DNA of 64,000 nucleotides, from NCBI GenBank assembly GCA_945859605.1, contig OX243814.1, positions 35,210,452 through 35,274,451 of the forward strand, in the 5' to 3' direction. This DNA comes from Lumbricus rubellus. Its lineage: Eukaryota; Annelida; Clitellata; Crassiclitellata; Lumbricidae. Positions 9,648 through 22,700 of this stretch are shown here, piece after piece (within the stretch, counting starts at the first letter, position 1; each line of letters opens with the position of its first letter). The notes under the pieces were generated by a model. That model ran no database searches, was not told the origin of the DNA, and was given only the letters and a program-made list of their open reading frames with translations. The translations under genes and the position numbers were made by a program.

Positions 9648-10824
9648 CAGGGTGCGCCAAAAAAAGACCCACCCCTAAGAATTTTGCCAATATCTTGACC
9701 AAAAGTAAGAATTTCCAAATGAAATTTTACAGGCTTATAGACAATTTATATTTACACATGATGGCCAGATTTCATCAAAAAATTTCGAAAACAACAAAAG
9801 TTATGTCGCTTTAAGTGAGGTCACCCACCGTTTTTTGACGATTCAAAAACGCGACGCAGCAAAGTCACGAAAAAACATTCTCATTATTTTGGCCAATAGT
9901 TATATTAGCCAAACGTAAGAATATCGAAATGAAATTTCACAGGCGTAAAGACAATTCATATCTGCACATGACGGTCAAATTTCATCAAACTATGTTTAAC
10001 AGAACAAAAGTTATACCACTTTTAGGGAGGCCACCCACGGTTTTTTTGACGATTCAAAGGCGAGACGCAACAAAAAGGTATCAAAAACACGATTTTTCTC
10101 ATCTCAAATAATAATTGTTATGAAATAGCCTTAACATTGTCCGATGATCATTATTATTACTATTTTTAAAAAAAACAGGGTGCCAGCGTAACTGCACGTC
10201 ACTGAGAAGTCACTTAGCAAGATGACAATCAAATTGGTAAATAAGGAATCTATCAGCTTAATCAACAGGTCCATCAAGAACTTTGCAAAGAGACTCAAAA
10301 GAAGTTTTGGAACTGGTGGTGGGCACATTGAACACAAGTTGTGAAGCACTACCAAGCTCATTTGACAACAGTTATTTGTGATGAGACTTAAAAATCATGT
10401 TTTTGTCACTTTTTGTTGCGTTTCGTTTTTGAAACGTCAAAAAACGGTGGGTGGTCTCACTAAAAGTGGCATAACTTTTGTTCAGTATTAAACATTGCGA
10501 TGAAATCCGGCCACCATGTGTAGATATGAATTGTCTATAAGATTGTAAAATTTCATTTCGAAATATTTATTTTTGGCCAAGATATTCGCAAAAAACCTAA
10601 AAACATTGCGTTTCGTTTTTGAAACGTCAAAAAACGGGGGGTGACCTCCCTAAAAGTGGCATAACTTTTGTTCTGTTGGAAATAATTTGATGAAATCTGG
10701 CCATCATATGTAAACATGAATTGTCTATAGGCCTAAGCCTGTAAAATTTCATTCGAAAATTCTTAATTTTGGCCAAGATATTGACAAATATTTTAGGGGG
10801 CGGGGTCTTTTTTTGCGCACCCTG
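9648..10824. mobile_element. Tc1/mariner-type element with compound TIRs
   Basis: Begins CAGGGTGCGCCAAAAAAAGA and ends ...TCTTTTTTTGCGCACCCTG, with TA on both sides (9646-9647, 10825-10826). Each terminal arm is itself a tandem dimer of a roughly 200-bp module containing AACAAAAGTTAT, CACCCACCGTTTTTTGACG and GACAATT..TAT...ACATGA. The two arms are inverted relative to each other. The centre retains the last part of a transposase frame (10204-10344). Confidence 0.85.
10204..10344 (+). pseudogene. Mariner-family transposase C-terminal remnant
   Basis: About 46 codons ending TGA at 10342-10344. It reads TEKSLSKMTIKLVNKESISL, then an RSIKNFAKRLKRS-like helix and the typical IS630/mariner terminus GGGHIEHKL. 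The catalytic DDE core is absent, so this is a relic. Confidence 0.65.
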
Positions 10825-10909
10825 TACATATAGGGCCTATATGCTTATACAGTGTGTAATGTCGTTTGTAACTCAGAATGCGGTCTGCAACGGAGAATAA
10901 ATTAAAAAG

Positions 10910-11966
10910 GCATACTTACTTACTTACTTAAGTGCTGTTAGTTGGATATCGATAGTCGGAATCTTCTGTTCCCATCGACGTATATTGAACGTCGATATCT
11001 GTTCTCACATAGACATCTTACTGTTTCTTACAGTAATAATAATTATATGATTATGTTTATGCGTGAATCGATAGATAATGTTTAGGTCTAAATATAGATG
11101 TCAATGTTTAAATATAGATGTCAATGTTTACCATGTAGGCTACGAGCGCGGATAGCATTATGACGTCATTCTCACAGAAGTTCAATTTGACGTCATAGAT
11201 CCATTGTTCAACGACAGCTTAACGACAGAGGTCGTTGCCGTCGACAAAACTAGTTTTGACATAATTTATGGTTTTGGCATATAATAGTTTTGGCATGTTG
11301 TCTTGACGACTTGCGCAGGCCTAGTTATGCGTACGTCATTTAAAAAAGAACTATGTGCATTATGATGTAGGCCTAGGCTAGTGGGCGTTACAAGCCGTAT
11401 TGGATTCAGCAGAATAAAGAGCTGCTTTGTGACAATGCAGAGGCGTTGCTATAGATACCATTATGAAACAATTAGACTAAATTAAGATACGTGAAAGCTG
11501 AGGACGAATAATTATTATTTCAGGTTCTGAAGATGTTTGAAGTGAAAGAACGAAGAAGCAAATGTAGGCTAAGTGATTCACACACAAAATAATTATTATG
11601 ACCTTAAAATGGTTCACTTTCAATGGCTTACAAAAGTTGTTTGGAATTTGGTTTGTGTTATGCCTCAGGTTCCTGCTACGGAATCTGTGCTGGTCCTAAG
11701 CCCGGGTAAAGGAGGAGGGTTCCGCAGAGGGTTTGCAGCCCTCCCGGGTAAAACAAGCTACCGCAACAGAAACGACACAGATAACGTGGAGAGGCTGTCG
11801 CCCGATGCACCATCAGCGCGAGGAAGGACTAAGTGCTAAGTAATGCCAAAATGATGTAGGGTAGGCTAATAGTGACAGCCTGTATGGATTGATTGCATGA
11901 ACCTACAAGGTCTAATTTTTGCTTGAACATTTGGTGACTTGTTTGCGCATCTAGGTCTAATATAAC
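10910..11966. other. Intergenic, nothing recognised
   Basis: AT-rich, with a short (TTAC)n run near 10913-10930 and a small direct repeat (TGTTTA.ATATAGATGTCAA) near 11087-11128. No supported exon. Confidence 0.5.
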
Positions 11967-12494
11967 CAGTGATACCGCTCAAAAATTTTAAAAAAGCCAA
12001 GATGGGGGTCTTTAAAAAAGCCAAGAAAAGCCAAGTTAATAATTATGTCACCTATTTTCTTTCAACAGAAGCTATTTATCCGATAAATTGTGATGTTTAT
12101 GAAATTATGCATAATTAATCCTGAAATTAATGTATGTTAAATTGTTAATAATTGGTTCCATTCGCGAATTTTTAACATACTAACGACATTTTGAAACATA
12201 ATGCGCTAGTTTTGATAAATAAACGTTCAGAGAATAATAATAAGTCGGATAAATCCTAGTCAGTAGATGAAGCTGCTGACATAGTTGTATTATTACAGCT
12301 AAGATTATTGTTATTTAGTGGATTATTGCTTAAAATATTGCTATTTAGTGGATTATTGCTAAGATTATTGTCATTTAGTGGGCAGAAAAAAAGCCAAGTA
12401 AAAAAGCCAAAGTCCTTTGAAAAAAAGCCAATATCCCAAGATACGATTGAAAAAGCCAAGATCTTGGGAAAAAAGCCAAGGAGCGGTATCACTG
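11967..12494. mobile_element. hAT-type MITE 1
   Basis: TIRs CAGTGATACCGCTC and GAGCGGTATCACTG with a perfect 8-bp target duplication AATATAAC at 11959-11966 and 12495-12502. The inside has many short AAAAAGCCAAG motifs at both ends and three ATTTAGTGGATTATTGCT-like units near 12310-12380. No coding capacity. Confidence 0.9.
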
Positions 12495-12731
12495 AATATA
12501 ACTGGTTGTCCACTGTCCAGTCTGATGGAATCTGTGGGAAAGGATCGGTGTAGCCTGGGAGCGACTCTGATTGCACTGTGAGTAGCCTTTATAAATTTAT
12601 AGATGCAATACAATACAAATTCCATGGTGGGCCTACATACAAAACAGTGGTTTGCAGGAAGCAGAGTACACAACTAAAATGGCTTCAACTGCAGACGTAA
12701 GAAAAACACACGTCACTCTCAAATGCATCAC

Positions 12732-12737
12732 TTTATT
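12732..12737 (-). terminator. Poly(A) signal of the Imp gene
   Basis: AATAAA on the minus strand, about 840 bp after the stop codon. No earlier AATAAA is seen in the 3' UTR. Confidence 0.6.
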
Positions 12738-13580
12738 ATATAATAATATTTTCTAAATAATATCCAAATCACAATTCCACAGATTTCATAAATAATAACA
12801 AAAAGCTGCAATGAATGTATCAAAAATAGTCTCTTGTGGCATTCGTCGTGTAAAAAGAGCCGACATGATGACAACGTCTGTCCGGCTCCGCCCGCGTCCT
12901 CCATGCACTGCTGAACGCTTGCTTCGTCCTCCTCATCTTCCTCAGCCATCTGTGCATCATCCAATTTGCTCCTAGTATTCTCCTACAAGTCATCCATGCT
13001 CAGACACGATCTCGGTGGTTGATTCTGCCATATCATCGGTGAGCGAGGGAGGGAGGGGGCCAGAAGGTGAAAATGCGAACTCCAGGGGTAGATCCCCCTC
13101 CCTCGAGCTGCCATTATATTTCTCTCTCCGTCTCTCTCTGTGTTACTTAATGAAAATATACGTGCAGATGTCTGTTCCAAGTTAGGAATCATTGAAGAAA
13201 ATACATTAGCGTGTCTTGATGTGAAGAAGGATGAGCGCACAAACGCGCAGCAGCAGCAGCAGCAACAGTCGTCGACACATTCATTTAAGCCAAAGTCCCA
13301 ATGCTAAAATGTTCACTTTTGTTTTCTTCGTTTCAAATAATACGGGTATCTACTGTAAGTTAAGCAAAAAGGTAAAGTACTGTTTTTGTTTTGTGTTGTT
13401 GTTAATCATCGTCTTCGTGACTTGTGTGTTCCAAAGTGGATTGGTGGAGATGGACCCTCGGACGCTCGTCAACCACAACCACTCACCAGCCTCTGCACCA
13501 CTACAGTGCCACTCGGCAGGTGGTAGTCCAGCAGCAGCAGCAGCAACAGGCACTGGCATCTCCCGTGCAGTGGCAGCCAT
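12738..13580 (-). other. Imp 3' UTR (inferred)
   Basis: From the TAG stop to the AATAAA signal. It includes two CTG/CAG runs (about 13244-13264 and 13531-13553) and TC-rich stretches near 13120-13140. No exon of another gene is supported. Confidence 0.55.
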
Positions 13581-13721
13581 CTACTGCTGAACCTCAGGCG
13601 CCTGCTGCATAGGGGCTGGGCGTGCTGGCGGCGGTCCAGGCCGTGGTCCTCTCGCCATCACACCGTTGAAGTTATGCTGCTGGATCTGGCTGACAAGGGC
13701 ACGAATGCGACCGTGTGCAGA
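13581..13721 (-). CDS. IGF2BP: Imp last coding exon
   Basis: Residues 492-537: SAHGRIRALVSQIQQHNFNG (the helix that follows KH4 in the family) then an RGPRPGPPPA segment and a Gln tail, stop TAG 13583-13581. The same frame is open for another 76 codons to 13350. Confidence 0.9.
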   Translation of the reverse strand, partial: SAHGRIRALVSQIQQHNFNGVMARGPRPGPPPARPAPMQQAPEVQQ

Positions 13722-16700
13722 CTGAAATATATCGAATAAACACAACACGTGTCATAAAATAAGGAAAATAAAAAACAACTCAACTGACAAAGTTAAAAAC
13801 ATCCAGATCACTGGTTTTTATCCAGACTATACATTCAAGTATCTTCCTCATTACTGCAAAAATTTTAAAGATCCTCATTTATCTGCTTCATCCAATACTT
13901 TTAATCATAACACTTTGACAAAAAATAGCATTAACTTATACATGTATAACACGCCTCCAGAAGTCCACTCCTAGTTTCCCAGTTGCTTCAAGTGCAATCT
14001 TGACATTTAAGTGCAAATGTCAGATACCTGGTATATAATATATTTCTGCCTGACAAAATTCTGTACTCGTTGTACTCGCAAACTTTACTCTACTACCAAG
14101 TCTTCTGTTATTAATACTCATTCAAACAGGCAACTCATTCCAAATCTCCTGTAACACAAAATGCTAATGTAATACAATTGCAACGTCAATCCTAAAATTA
14201 ATCCAACCATAGAAATAATTTTCGCAACAACTTGCGATTGTCATCAGGCAGTTCTTGACATGAATTCCAAAGATGGCTTCATAATAATTTTAATGAGCAA
14301 ATGTGAAAATGCCCGACTACAGATAACCCTGAATGTAAACAACAACAAAATAGAAAGGGAGCAACTTAAGACATTAGCATCAGGCAGTTCTTCACATGAC
14401 TTCCAAAGATGACTTCATAATGATTTTATAATATTTCATTGACCTTGAATGTAAAAAAAAAATAGAAAGGAAGGGAGCATACCTGAGTGGACATGAAGTT
14501 ACCAAACACCTCGACAGTGACCTCATCGCCCTGAGTTGCTGGGTCTTCTGGCAATTTGATCATCGCACCAGTCACTCGCTGCAGCTCACGTACGTTCTTC
14601 CCGGCCTTTCCTATGATTCGGCCGACAAACGTCTTCGGAATTCTGATGGCAGTCTTCAGGCGAACCTCATCGTTGCCCGCAAATCCCTCCGACTTCATCT
14701 TTTCAAATACCATATAGCTTGCCTGGAACACGCAAATAAGGAACACAACATTCGGTCAAATCAAATATTAATGCCATACCATGTCACAGCCCAATAATTA
14801 CATCGAAACAGCATAAGAGGAAATCTATCTTTTATGAATGGAAAAATTTGATTTGATTCTTGTACGCCTCCCCGTTGCACAACATACATTTCGTGAACAC
14901 CTTCCCCTGCACACATACAACTAAGGTTCTCTAACCCCCTCCCCCCCGTTTCACAAAAGTTAATTAGCTAAAGTCGTCTATAAGACTGTAGGCTACTATT
15001 TACAGTACAGAATAACTACACATGCCTTTTATATAATGCAATAAAATGCCATCGGACAAGTTCTATACATGATAATACAGAGTTATAAATAGGCTAATGT
15101 GGACATCATAAATCACAGCTAGGAATTGATTTTGCATGTGAATACATTTTTTTAGACCTCTACCCTCGCCATAAGTACCCGTACACAAAATCGCCTACAT
15201 TCGATCACCCTTCCCTCCTTGCACACGTAATGTATGGATGGCTCTAACCACTAGTTTTAGCAGCTCTGATATCAACAAGAGACAATGGACATTGACTGAC
15301 CCTCCAGCACGCGTCTGGATTGCCTTTGATGGTAACGACTCTTTCAACCGACGGATCTCCATCCTTTTTCGACTCAATCTAAACAATGTCAGTCAACAAA
15401 GCATTTTAAGAAGACCTAAAGATACAACGATCAGCAGACCAACACTGAACTGTTACTGTAAAACATTAAAACAATAAATATAGATGCAGACTAATTAACT
15501 ACCTTGCCGTTTTGTCTTCTAGTGAGTGCCGACAGATAGACCTGCTGGTACAAGGCAATACGATCAAGTTGTGGGCAAGAAGACAGACTGCATGTCTTCC
15601 AAATAATATGATTCCATACACTATGCAACTTCTTTGAATTTCAAGCTATTGCTCCTGCCCTTGTATCCAAGAAGAGTGGCCCATTAAGCTAATATGAGAG
15701 GCAGCCCAGGGTAGTGTCAACAACAGCATTTTTTACCCTTGGCATACAAGGGTAGGTGACCAGAACTCTCCCTCCCTCACTATCCTTTCTTTCCACCAAC
15801 AGCATACGATGGTTAGTGTTCTCATTATACAGCTCAGTGGACCAGAGGGCTGAATGATTCTCACACACCTTTTATTGAGAATTTGTGACTTCCATCAATT
15901 ATCCTCGTCAGAAAGAAGTAACGGCTTATTAATAAAATAGACTAACGTTGACAAAGGCTCCAGATTCCCTCATCATCTGCTTGATGTTTGATCCGCCCGC
16001 TCCAATGATCGCTCCAACCGCAGCGTTTGGTACACTGATTTGGCACACCTCTCCCGCTGGAGGCATCATCCCACCTGGCTGCTGCTGCATGGGTGGAGGA
16101 GGAGGAGGTGGAGGAGGATACACAGCGGAGGGATAGAAATTCTGCCCATGCTGAAAGTTTACAACAAATCAAACAGTTGGCAAAGATGTATTATATAAAA
16201 AAATGTATGAAAACCAACACAGCTTGTAAGGGTTAGCAATTTGTATGGGGTTAGCATCTTGTAAAGGTTAGTAGTATGTAAGGGGCTAGCAGCCTGTAAG
16301 GGGTTAGCAGCTTGTAAAGGTTAACACAAAAGTAGGGTTAAGATAAAAGTTTCACCTCGCTAGGGTGATGGCTTTGGAGTGCATAATTGGTTGATGAATG
16401 TGTATCTAGTGTTAATGTAGCTTCAAATAAATAATCTGTGCAACATTAGATATTCGCAGAAGACAACGAAATACAGTTGTACAGTTAACTGGTTAAAATC
16501 TTTATACAAAAGCCTTAAAATTTACCAAGACAAAGCAAAATAAGTAAGGATGGATGGTTCGAGAACGTGCAACAGATGGTGAAAGAATTGGAAGTTAGGT
16601 ATAAAAGACAGCGGCCAAGAGGAATCCAGAGGATAGTTAAGAAAGAAAATGCTGAAACAAGAAGCAGACGGAGAGTGAAAGTCATGAATATAAACCAAAC

Positions 16701-19700
16701 TTCTTCAAATGCTTCAGTTGCCCTAAGTTGAAAATAAGATGCACAGTTAAAGGCATCCAGAATGAGTGTTGGGCCACTTGAAGCCACCACTGACTTGGAA
16801 TTATGATAATGGAACAGTGCAAGTCATTGCATTAGATCATACTAATAAATTATGGAATTATTTAATGGGCAACTCAGGAATTAATACTCACATCATATGG
16901 CCTAGGATTAGAGTAATAGCCTCCAGCATTTGGACCCAGTGGCATTGGCATCATCATGCCTGGCTAAAGAAACACAAAATAATTAACTAATTATTAACCA
17001 TGTACAAATGACGTAACATCAACAACTATCAACAAGATGTCCTGTGTTTTGACTGTTGTGACAGCATTTGTCTTTCACTCAAACTGCCCTTCAACCAACA
17101 AACTAGACTGTTCAGCCCAAACACTCAACAAGGGCACAAATACAGTACATCTAGCTCCAATGAAATCTCCTTTGAGTCCACTAAATTATGAGCTTGGGAA
17201 GTGAGAAACTGCAACAAGCACAAGTTGTAGTTCTATCGCAAATCCCACTTCATCGTAGTGACATGACGGCACATTACCACAACTTAAAATTTAAACATTG
17301 TTGGGAATTCTGCAACTTATCCTCATCATTAAACTGCAAATCATATTTTAAATCATAGTCAAAATTCAAAAACATCATATACATATTTTTCTCTGTGTTT
17401 CAACAAGTATTTCAAACTTGCAGATTCATTAAAATCAATTCATAAAAACTTTAAGTGACGTCAGTCAAATTATGTGCTGTACATGACGAATTTAAAAAAA
17501 GTGAAGTGCAAAAGAAAAGACAATTCAATTTGTTTCTTGATAGCCATTTAAAATTTATCTTTCAAATTGGTCAGGCGATCATTTAACAACTTTCAGGCTG
17601 AGCCTCTTGTCCTCCAGTCGCACACATCTATTATGCAGTGCCGTGTCTTTTCTGTCGCTGGTCCTGCAATCCGCAACAGGTTCCCAGTGGAACTACATCC
17701 AATGCAACCTTGAGACTACGTTCTATTCTACTCTCACAACTGTTCTTTTTAGCCAGAGTTGGGTCGGGAGCACTTCTGAGTAGCTGATCTTGAACAGGTG
17801 CCATACAAATCTCTTAAATGAACTTTGAATTACCGTTACCTAGCAAGCAGGCACCAGTGCATGCAGCACCTACCATGTTTTGTCCCTGATCTTGTTCGTA
17901 GCACTCCTGCAGCTTAGCGGATATGGCGGCTTCAGCGAGGCACATGTTGTCGATTGTACCACGGATGGCAATCACACGATCGGGAAATAGAGCGGCCATT
18001 TCCTGAGCACTGGAAATGTAAAATAACATATTAACATCATTATTATTACAATAATTATTACTTAAATCACTTTTCACAATTTAACCAATAGTAGAGTGAC
18101 AAACAAATTGGATTACTGTCTGCGGCATGGCAGTCTGTAATAATGAACGAATATAAAATAGAATTCATCATGGAGCTCTTCTGGTCCTATGTCACACCAG
18201 TTTGGAAACAGTTAGGAGGCCTTTTATTAGCAATTTTCAACACATCAAACTCTCTGCACATTACTCCCATTCCTCAAAGACAAGTGAACCACTCGAATGA
18301 CAACTTAACCATCAAGCAGTGTTTTCAGCTCATTTTAAAGCATGACTCTCAAGAAATTACACACAATTGTGTCTCGACTAGATTAACACGTTGACCGCCC
18401 AGGATGAGTTAACTCGTCCTACAGCCAGTCATTTAACATGGCGTGTAGGCGGTCAACGCGTTAACCCTTTAATGCCGGAGGGTATAGGATTCCCATACCA
18501 TTTACTACCATCTCGGCATTAAAGGGTTAAGAGAATTGCCCTGTACAAGTGTTCACACAGATAAATACCGGTACATAACCAGATGCTGTCTGAAAGCATT
18601 GGGATAATGGCAATGGATACTCACTTTGACACAGTTATCTTTGTTGACGTATCTTCACGAATTTTCTTAATCATTTTTCCTTCCTTTCCAATGATGCGTC
18701 CACAGTAACGATCGTCCGTGATCATCTTCAGCATAATCTCACTAAAAATAAACAACCACAAATGCATGGCAACTGATGCTAAACATCATTAATCATGTAT
18801 CAAATGCACGCACATAACAGATGTAAATTTATTTATTTAATGCCTTGTAAAAACCCTTCAAAAGGACATCTATAGCACACATGGCTTCGAAAGCATGGTC
18901 CCTGCATTCCTGAACATTAACGTTTTCCCGGATCACATAATATTCTGGATCTAGACCAGGGAAAGACATGCCAATGTCAGCACGAACATCGTCCAAGAAA
19001 ATGAAAAAAGGGTCACGGTAACTTGTCCCCAAAAAATTAGTGGCAGGTTCGGAAACAGCATAAAAATCGACAAACAACTGCAATAACCTAAATTTTATCA
19101 AATCTGAAGAGCAAAATGAAGATTAAATAATTGGCCAAGATTACGCAGTCTGTACAAGAACCCTACCTTAAACAAAAGACTGCCATGTAGTACATGGTCA
19201 CCAAGTAGCAGACATGCTACAGTACAGTATAAGTGCAATGCAACATAGACATTTTTACAGATTCAAGCTTTCTCTGAGATGCTTGTGTGTAGGGATCTTA
19301 AGCAAGTTCTTATGTAATCCTTCCCTCACAATTTCTCCTTCATTGATGCCTGGACATTACATTTTGTGGCACTACACATGCTAAAAAATATATTAACAAC
19401 CTTCCCAGACAAAACGACAAACTATAACACTGATTGAGCAGAGTTTGCTAGAATGAAGTTAAAACATTTCTGAACTAGTTAGGTCTTGCGTTTGACAAAG
19501 ATGAACATCTACCAACCCTCTGTTGTTGGATGTCGATTCATGCTGCATCACTTGCAGAATCTCCTTGCAAGCATTTGTGCAGTTTTCTGGCTGGCCAAAG
19601 ATTGATATAACCTACAAATCAAGCAGAACTCCGCATTGGTACAGTCTACCAACCACAAACCATCAACCGAGCATGAGATTTTATAGTATTAAACTTGAGC

Positions 19701-22700
19701 ATACAATTTCTTACTGTCTCTGAACACTCTCAAACTTGACAACATGGCATAAATGGTGTCACCTCTTACAGTTTCAAATATAATAATAATCAGGTTTCAT
19801 TCGTGCCTTAATTTGTGGGGCATGGTGATGCAGGGGGTACGTCTGGTGCCTTGGGGCCGGAAGGTTGCGTTCGAATACACCTCAAGCCATTATGTACGGA
19901 CCCTGAGCAAGTCCTTCGCTCACAATTGCTCGTGCTCCTTGGCGTGAAACTTCGATTCAGTATCCGCGCTGTAGCTGGGAGCATCTCTGAGCAGAAATGA
20001 AGGGGTGCTTATACATACATTAACAGCATAACAGGAATTTTTTAATAGCCTAGCATGTTAATGACCTTCGCCAAAAAACACAGTTCTTCAATTATTCATT
20101 AGCTCTTCATCTGAAGTCCTACAACTTGAAGTTGTCTCTTTCAAGTGAGTGAAACCAGAGAATGCTGACAGTTCAAATAGTGCAATTTGCATGATGACAC
20201 ATCAGCTCACCTTCTCGATAAGTCCAGTATTTTCCTTGCCATGAACATCGACCCTAAACGGCAGTTAAAGACAATCACGTTTTTAGTACTGACTCTGTAT
20301 ATAATTTAATCAATAGCTTTTACTTTAAAAAGCACTAGCAAACAGTGCTCAGCCAATCTAAACTGCCTCACGGATCATAAAGTTAAAGGCAGGGCTGAAA
20401 GTGAGCCGGGTCTGTCGAGTTCTGAGACCCGGCATTGATTTTTCGTGACCTGCTGGTGCGGGGTCACAGCCGGGTCACGTTTTTTAAAACAATTTTGGGC
20501 AAAAAAGATTAAAAAATAGGTAAAAATGGTATAATAAAGGATGGGCCATGGAGTAGATATTGAGAGTCAGGTGTGAGTGACAAAGATTAACAAAAATGGT
20601 ATGATTTTGGAAAATTTTGGACAAATGACTAAAAAAGGGTTGTCAGAAATATTTTCCGCTCAAAGGCGTCGGCTCGTCCGTCAAAGTGAGACCTGGCAAC
20701 TTTTCCAAACCACTTTCAGCCCTGGTTAAAGGTGCAAACAAATTGAAGTTGCATAAAAAACTAATAGATATATTTGCACCATAGAATTCTCATGAACAGC
20801 ATAACCAGATTGGGAGGAATGTTCATCTTCTCGTCACAGCACAATTACCAATTGATCTGACAATATTAATAAAAAAATTTATACACACATTTTTAATGCT
20901 ATTTATGATGAAGTCATGCTTCTCTAGGATACCAGTTGAATTGAAGTGAATAAAACTAAAACAACATGCAGAATATCTATGCAAAGAAGATACACTCACC
21001 CATCCACCCACTCACGCAAGCACGCACCCAACCCACCCCACTCACTCACAGGTGTACAGCACATCGCAATAGATGAACTGACCTGGCTTTGCATCGTTGA
21101 GTGATGCTCTTTATAGTCTGACCCTTTCGACCGATGATGGCGCCGACGTACTCGCTTGGGACCATGATTCTAACAATGAATAGAAAGTGATCACGATTAC
21201 GAACAATCCTTGAAAGACGGCTGCTTACGATCATCGCATGCCTAGTGCATGCCATAGTTACAATGCCCTAATTCAACACATAGCAGAGGCAAGCAATGCT
21301 ACTGAATATGCAAATACAAATAATAATTCTCCACATATTATCTGAGTCACGGCAAAAAAGAGGGCCAGTCGGGTAACCAGAAACACACAATTATTATTTT
21401 TGCCTGACAGAAACCCTAATCCCAGTTCTAACGCTAACAGAAACCCTAACCCTAGCTCTAACCCTAACAGAATCCCTAACCCTAGCTCTAACCCTAACAG
21501 AAACCCTAACCCTAGCTCTAACCCTAACAGAAACCCTAACCCTAGCTATAACACTAACAGAAACCCTAACCCTAGCTCTAACCCTAACAGAAACCCTAAC
21601 CCTAGCTCCAACCCTAACAGAAACCCTAACCCTAGCTCTAACCCTAACAGAAACCCTAACCCTAGCTCTAACCCTAACAGAAACCCTAACCCTAGCTATA
21701 ACACTAACAGAAACCCTAACCCTAGCTCTAACACTAACAGAAACCCTAACCCTAGCTCTAACCCTAACAGAAACCCTAACCCTAGTTGTAACACTAACAG
21801 AAACCCTAACCCCAGCTCTAACCCTAACAGAAACCCTAACCCTAGCTCTAACCTTAACAGAAACCCTAGCTCTAACCCTAACAGAAACCCTAACCCTAGC
21901 TCTAACCCTAACAGAAACCCTAACCCTAGCTATAACCCTAACAGAAACCATAACCCTAGCTCTAACCCTAACAGAAACCCTAACCCTAGCTCTAACCCTA
22001 ACAGAAACCCTAACCCTAGCTATAACCCTAACAAAAACTCTAACCCAAGCTCTAACCCTAACAGAAACCCTAACCCTAGCTCTAACCCTAACAGAAACCC
22101 TAACCCTAACAGATACCCTCACCCTAACAGAAACCCTAACCGAAACCCTAACCCTAGCTCCAACCCTAACAGAAACCCTAACCCTAGCTCTAACCCTAAC
22201 AGAAACCCTAACCCTAGCTCTAACCCTAACAGAAACCCTAACCCTAGCTCCAACCCTAACAGAAACCCTAACCCTAGCTCTAACACTAACAGAAACCCTA
22301 ACCCTAGCTCTAACACTAACAGAAACCCTAACCCTAGCTCTAACCCTAACAGAAACCCTAACCCTAGTTGTAACACTAACAGAAACCCTAACCCCAGCTC
22401 TAACCCTAACAGAAACCCTAACCCTAGCTCTAACCTTAACAGAAACCCTAGCTCTAACCCTAACAGAAACCCTAACCCTAGCTCTAACCCTAACCCTAGC
22501 TATAACCCTAACAGAAACCATAACCCTAGCTCTAACCCTAACAGAAACCCTAACCCTAGCTCTAACCCTAACAGAAACCCTAACCCTAGCTCCAACCCTA
22601 ACAGAAACCCTAACCCTAGCTCTAACCCTAACAGAAACCCTAACCCTAGCGCTAACCCTAACAGAAACCCTAACCCTAGCTCTAACCCTAACAGAAACCC

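Noticed and set aside
18002..18002. Alternative Imp acceptor CTCAG just before GAAATGG
   Set aside because: With the upstream donor it would shift the frame into a stop; the acceptor 7 bp upstream keeps the frame.
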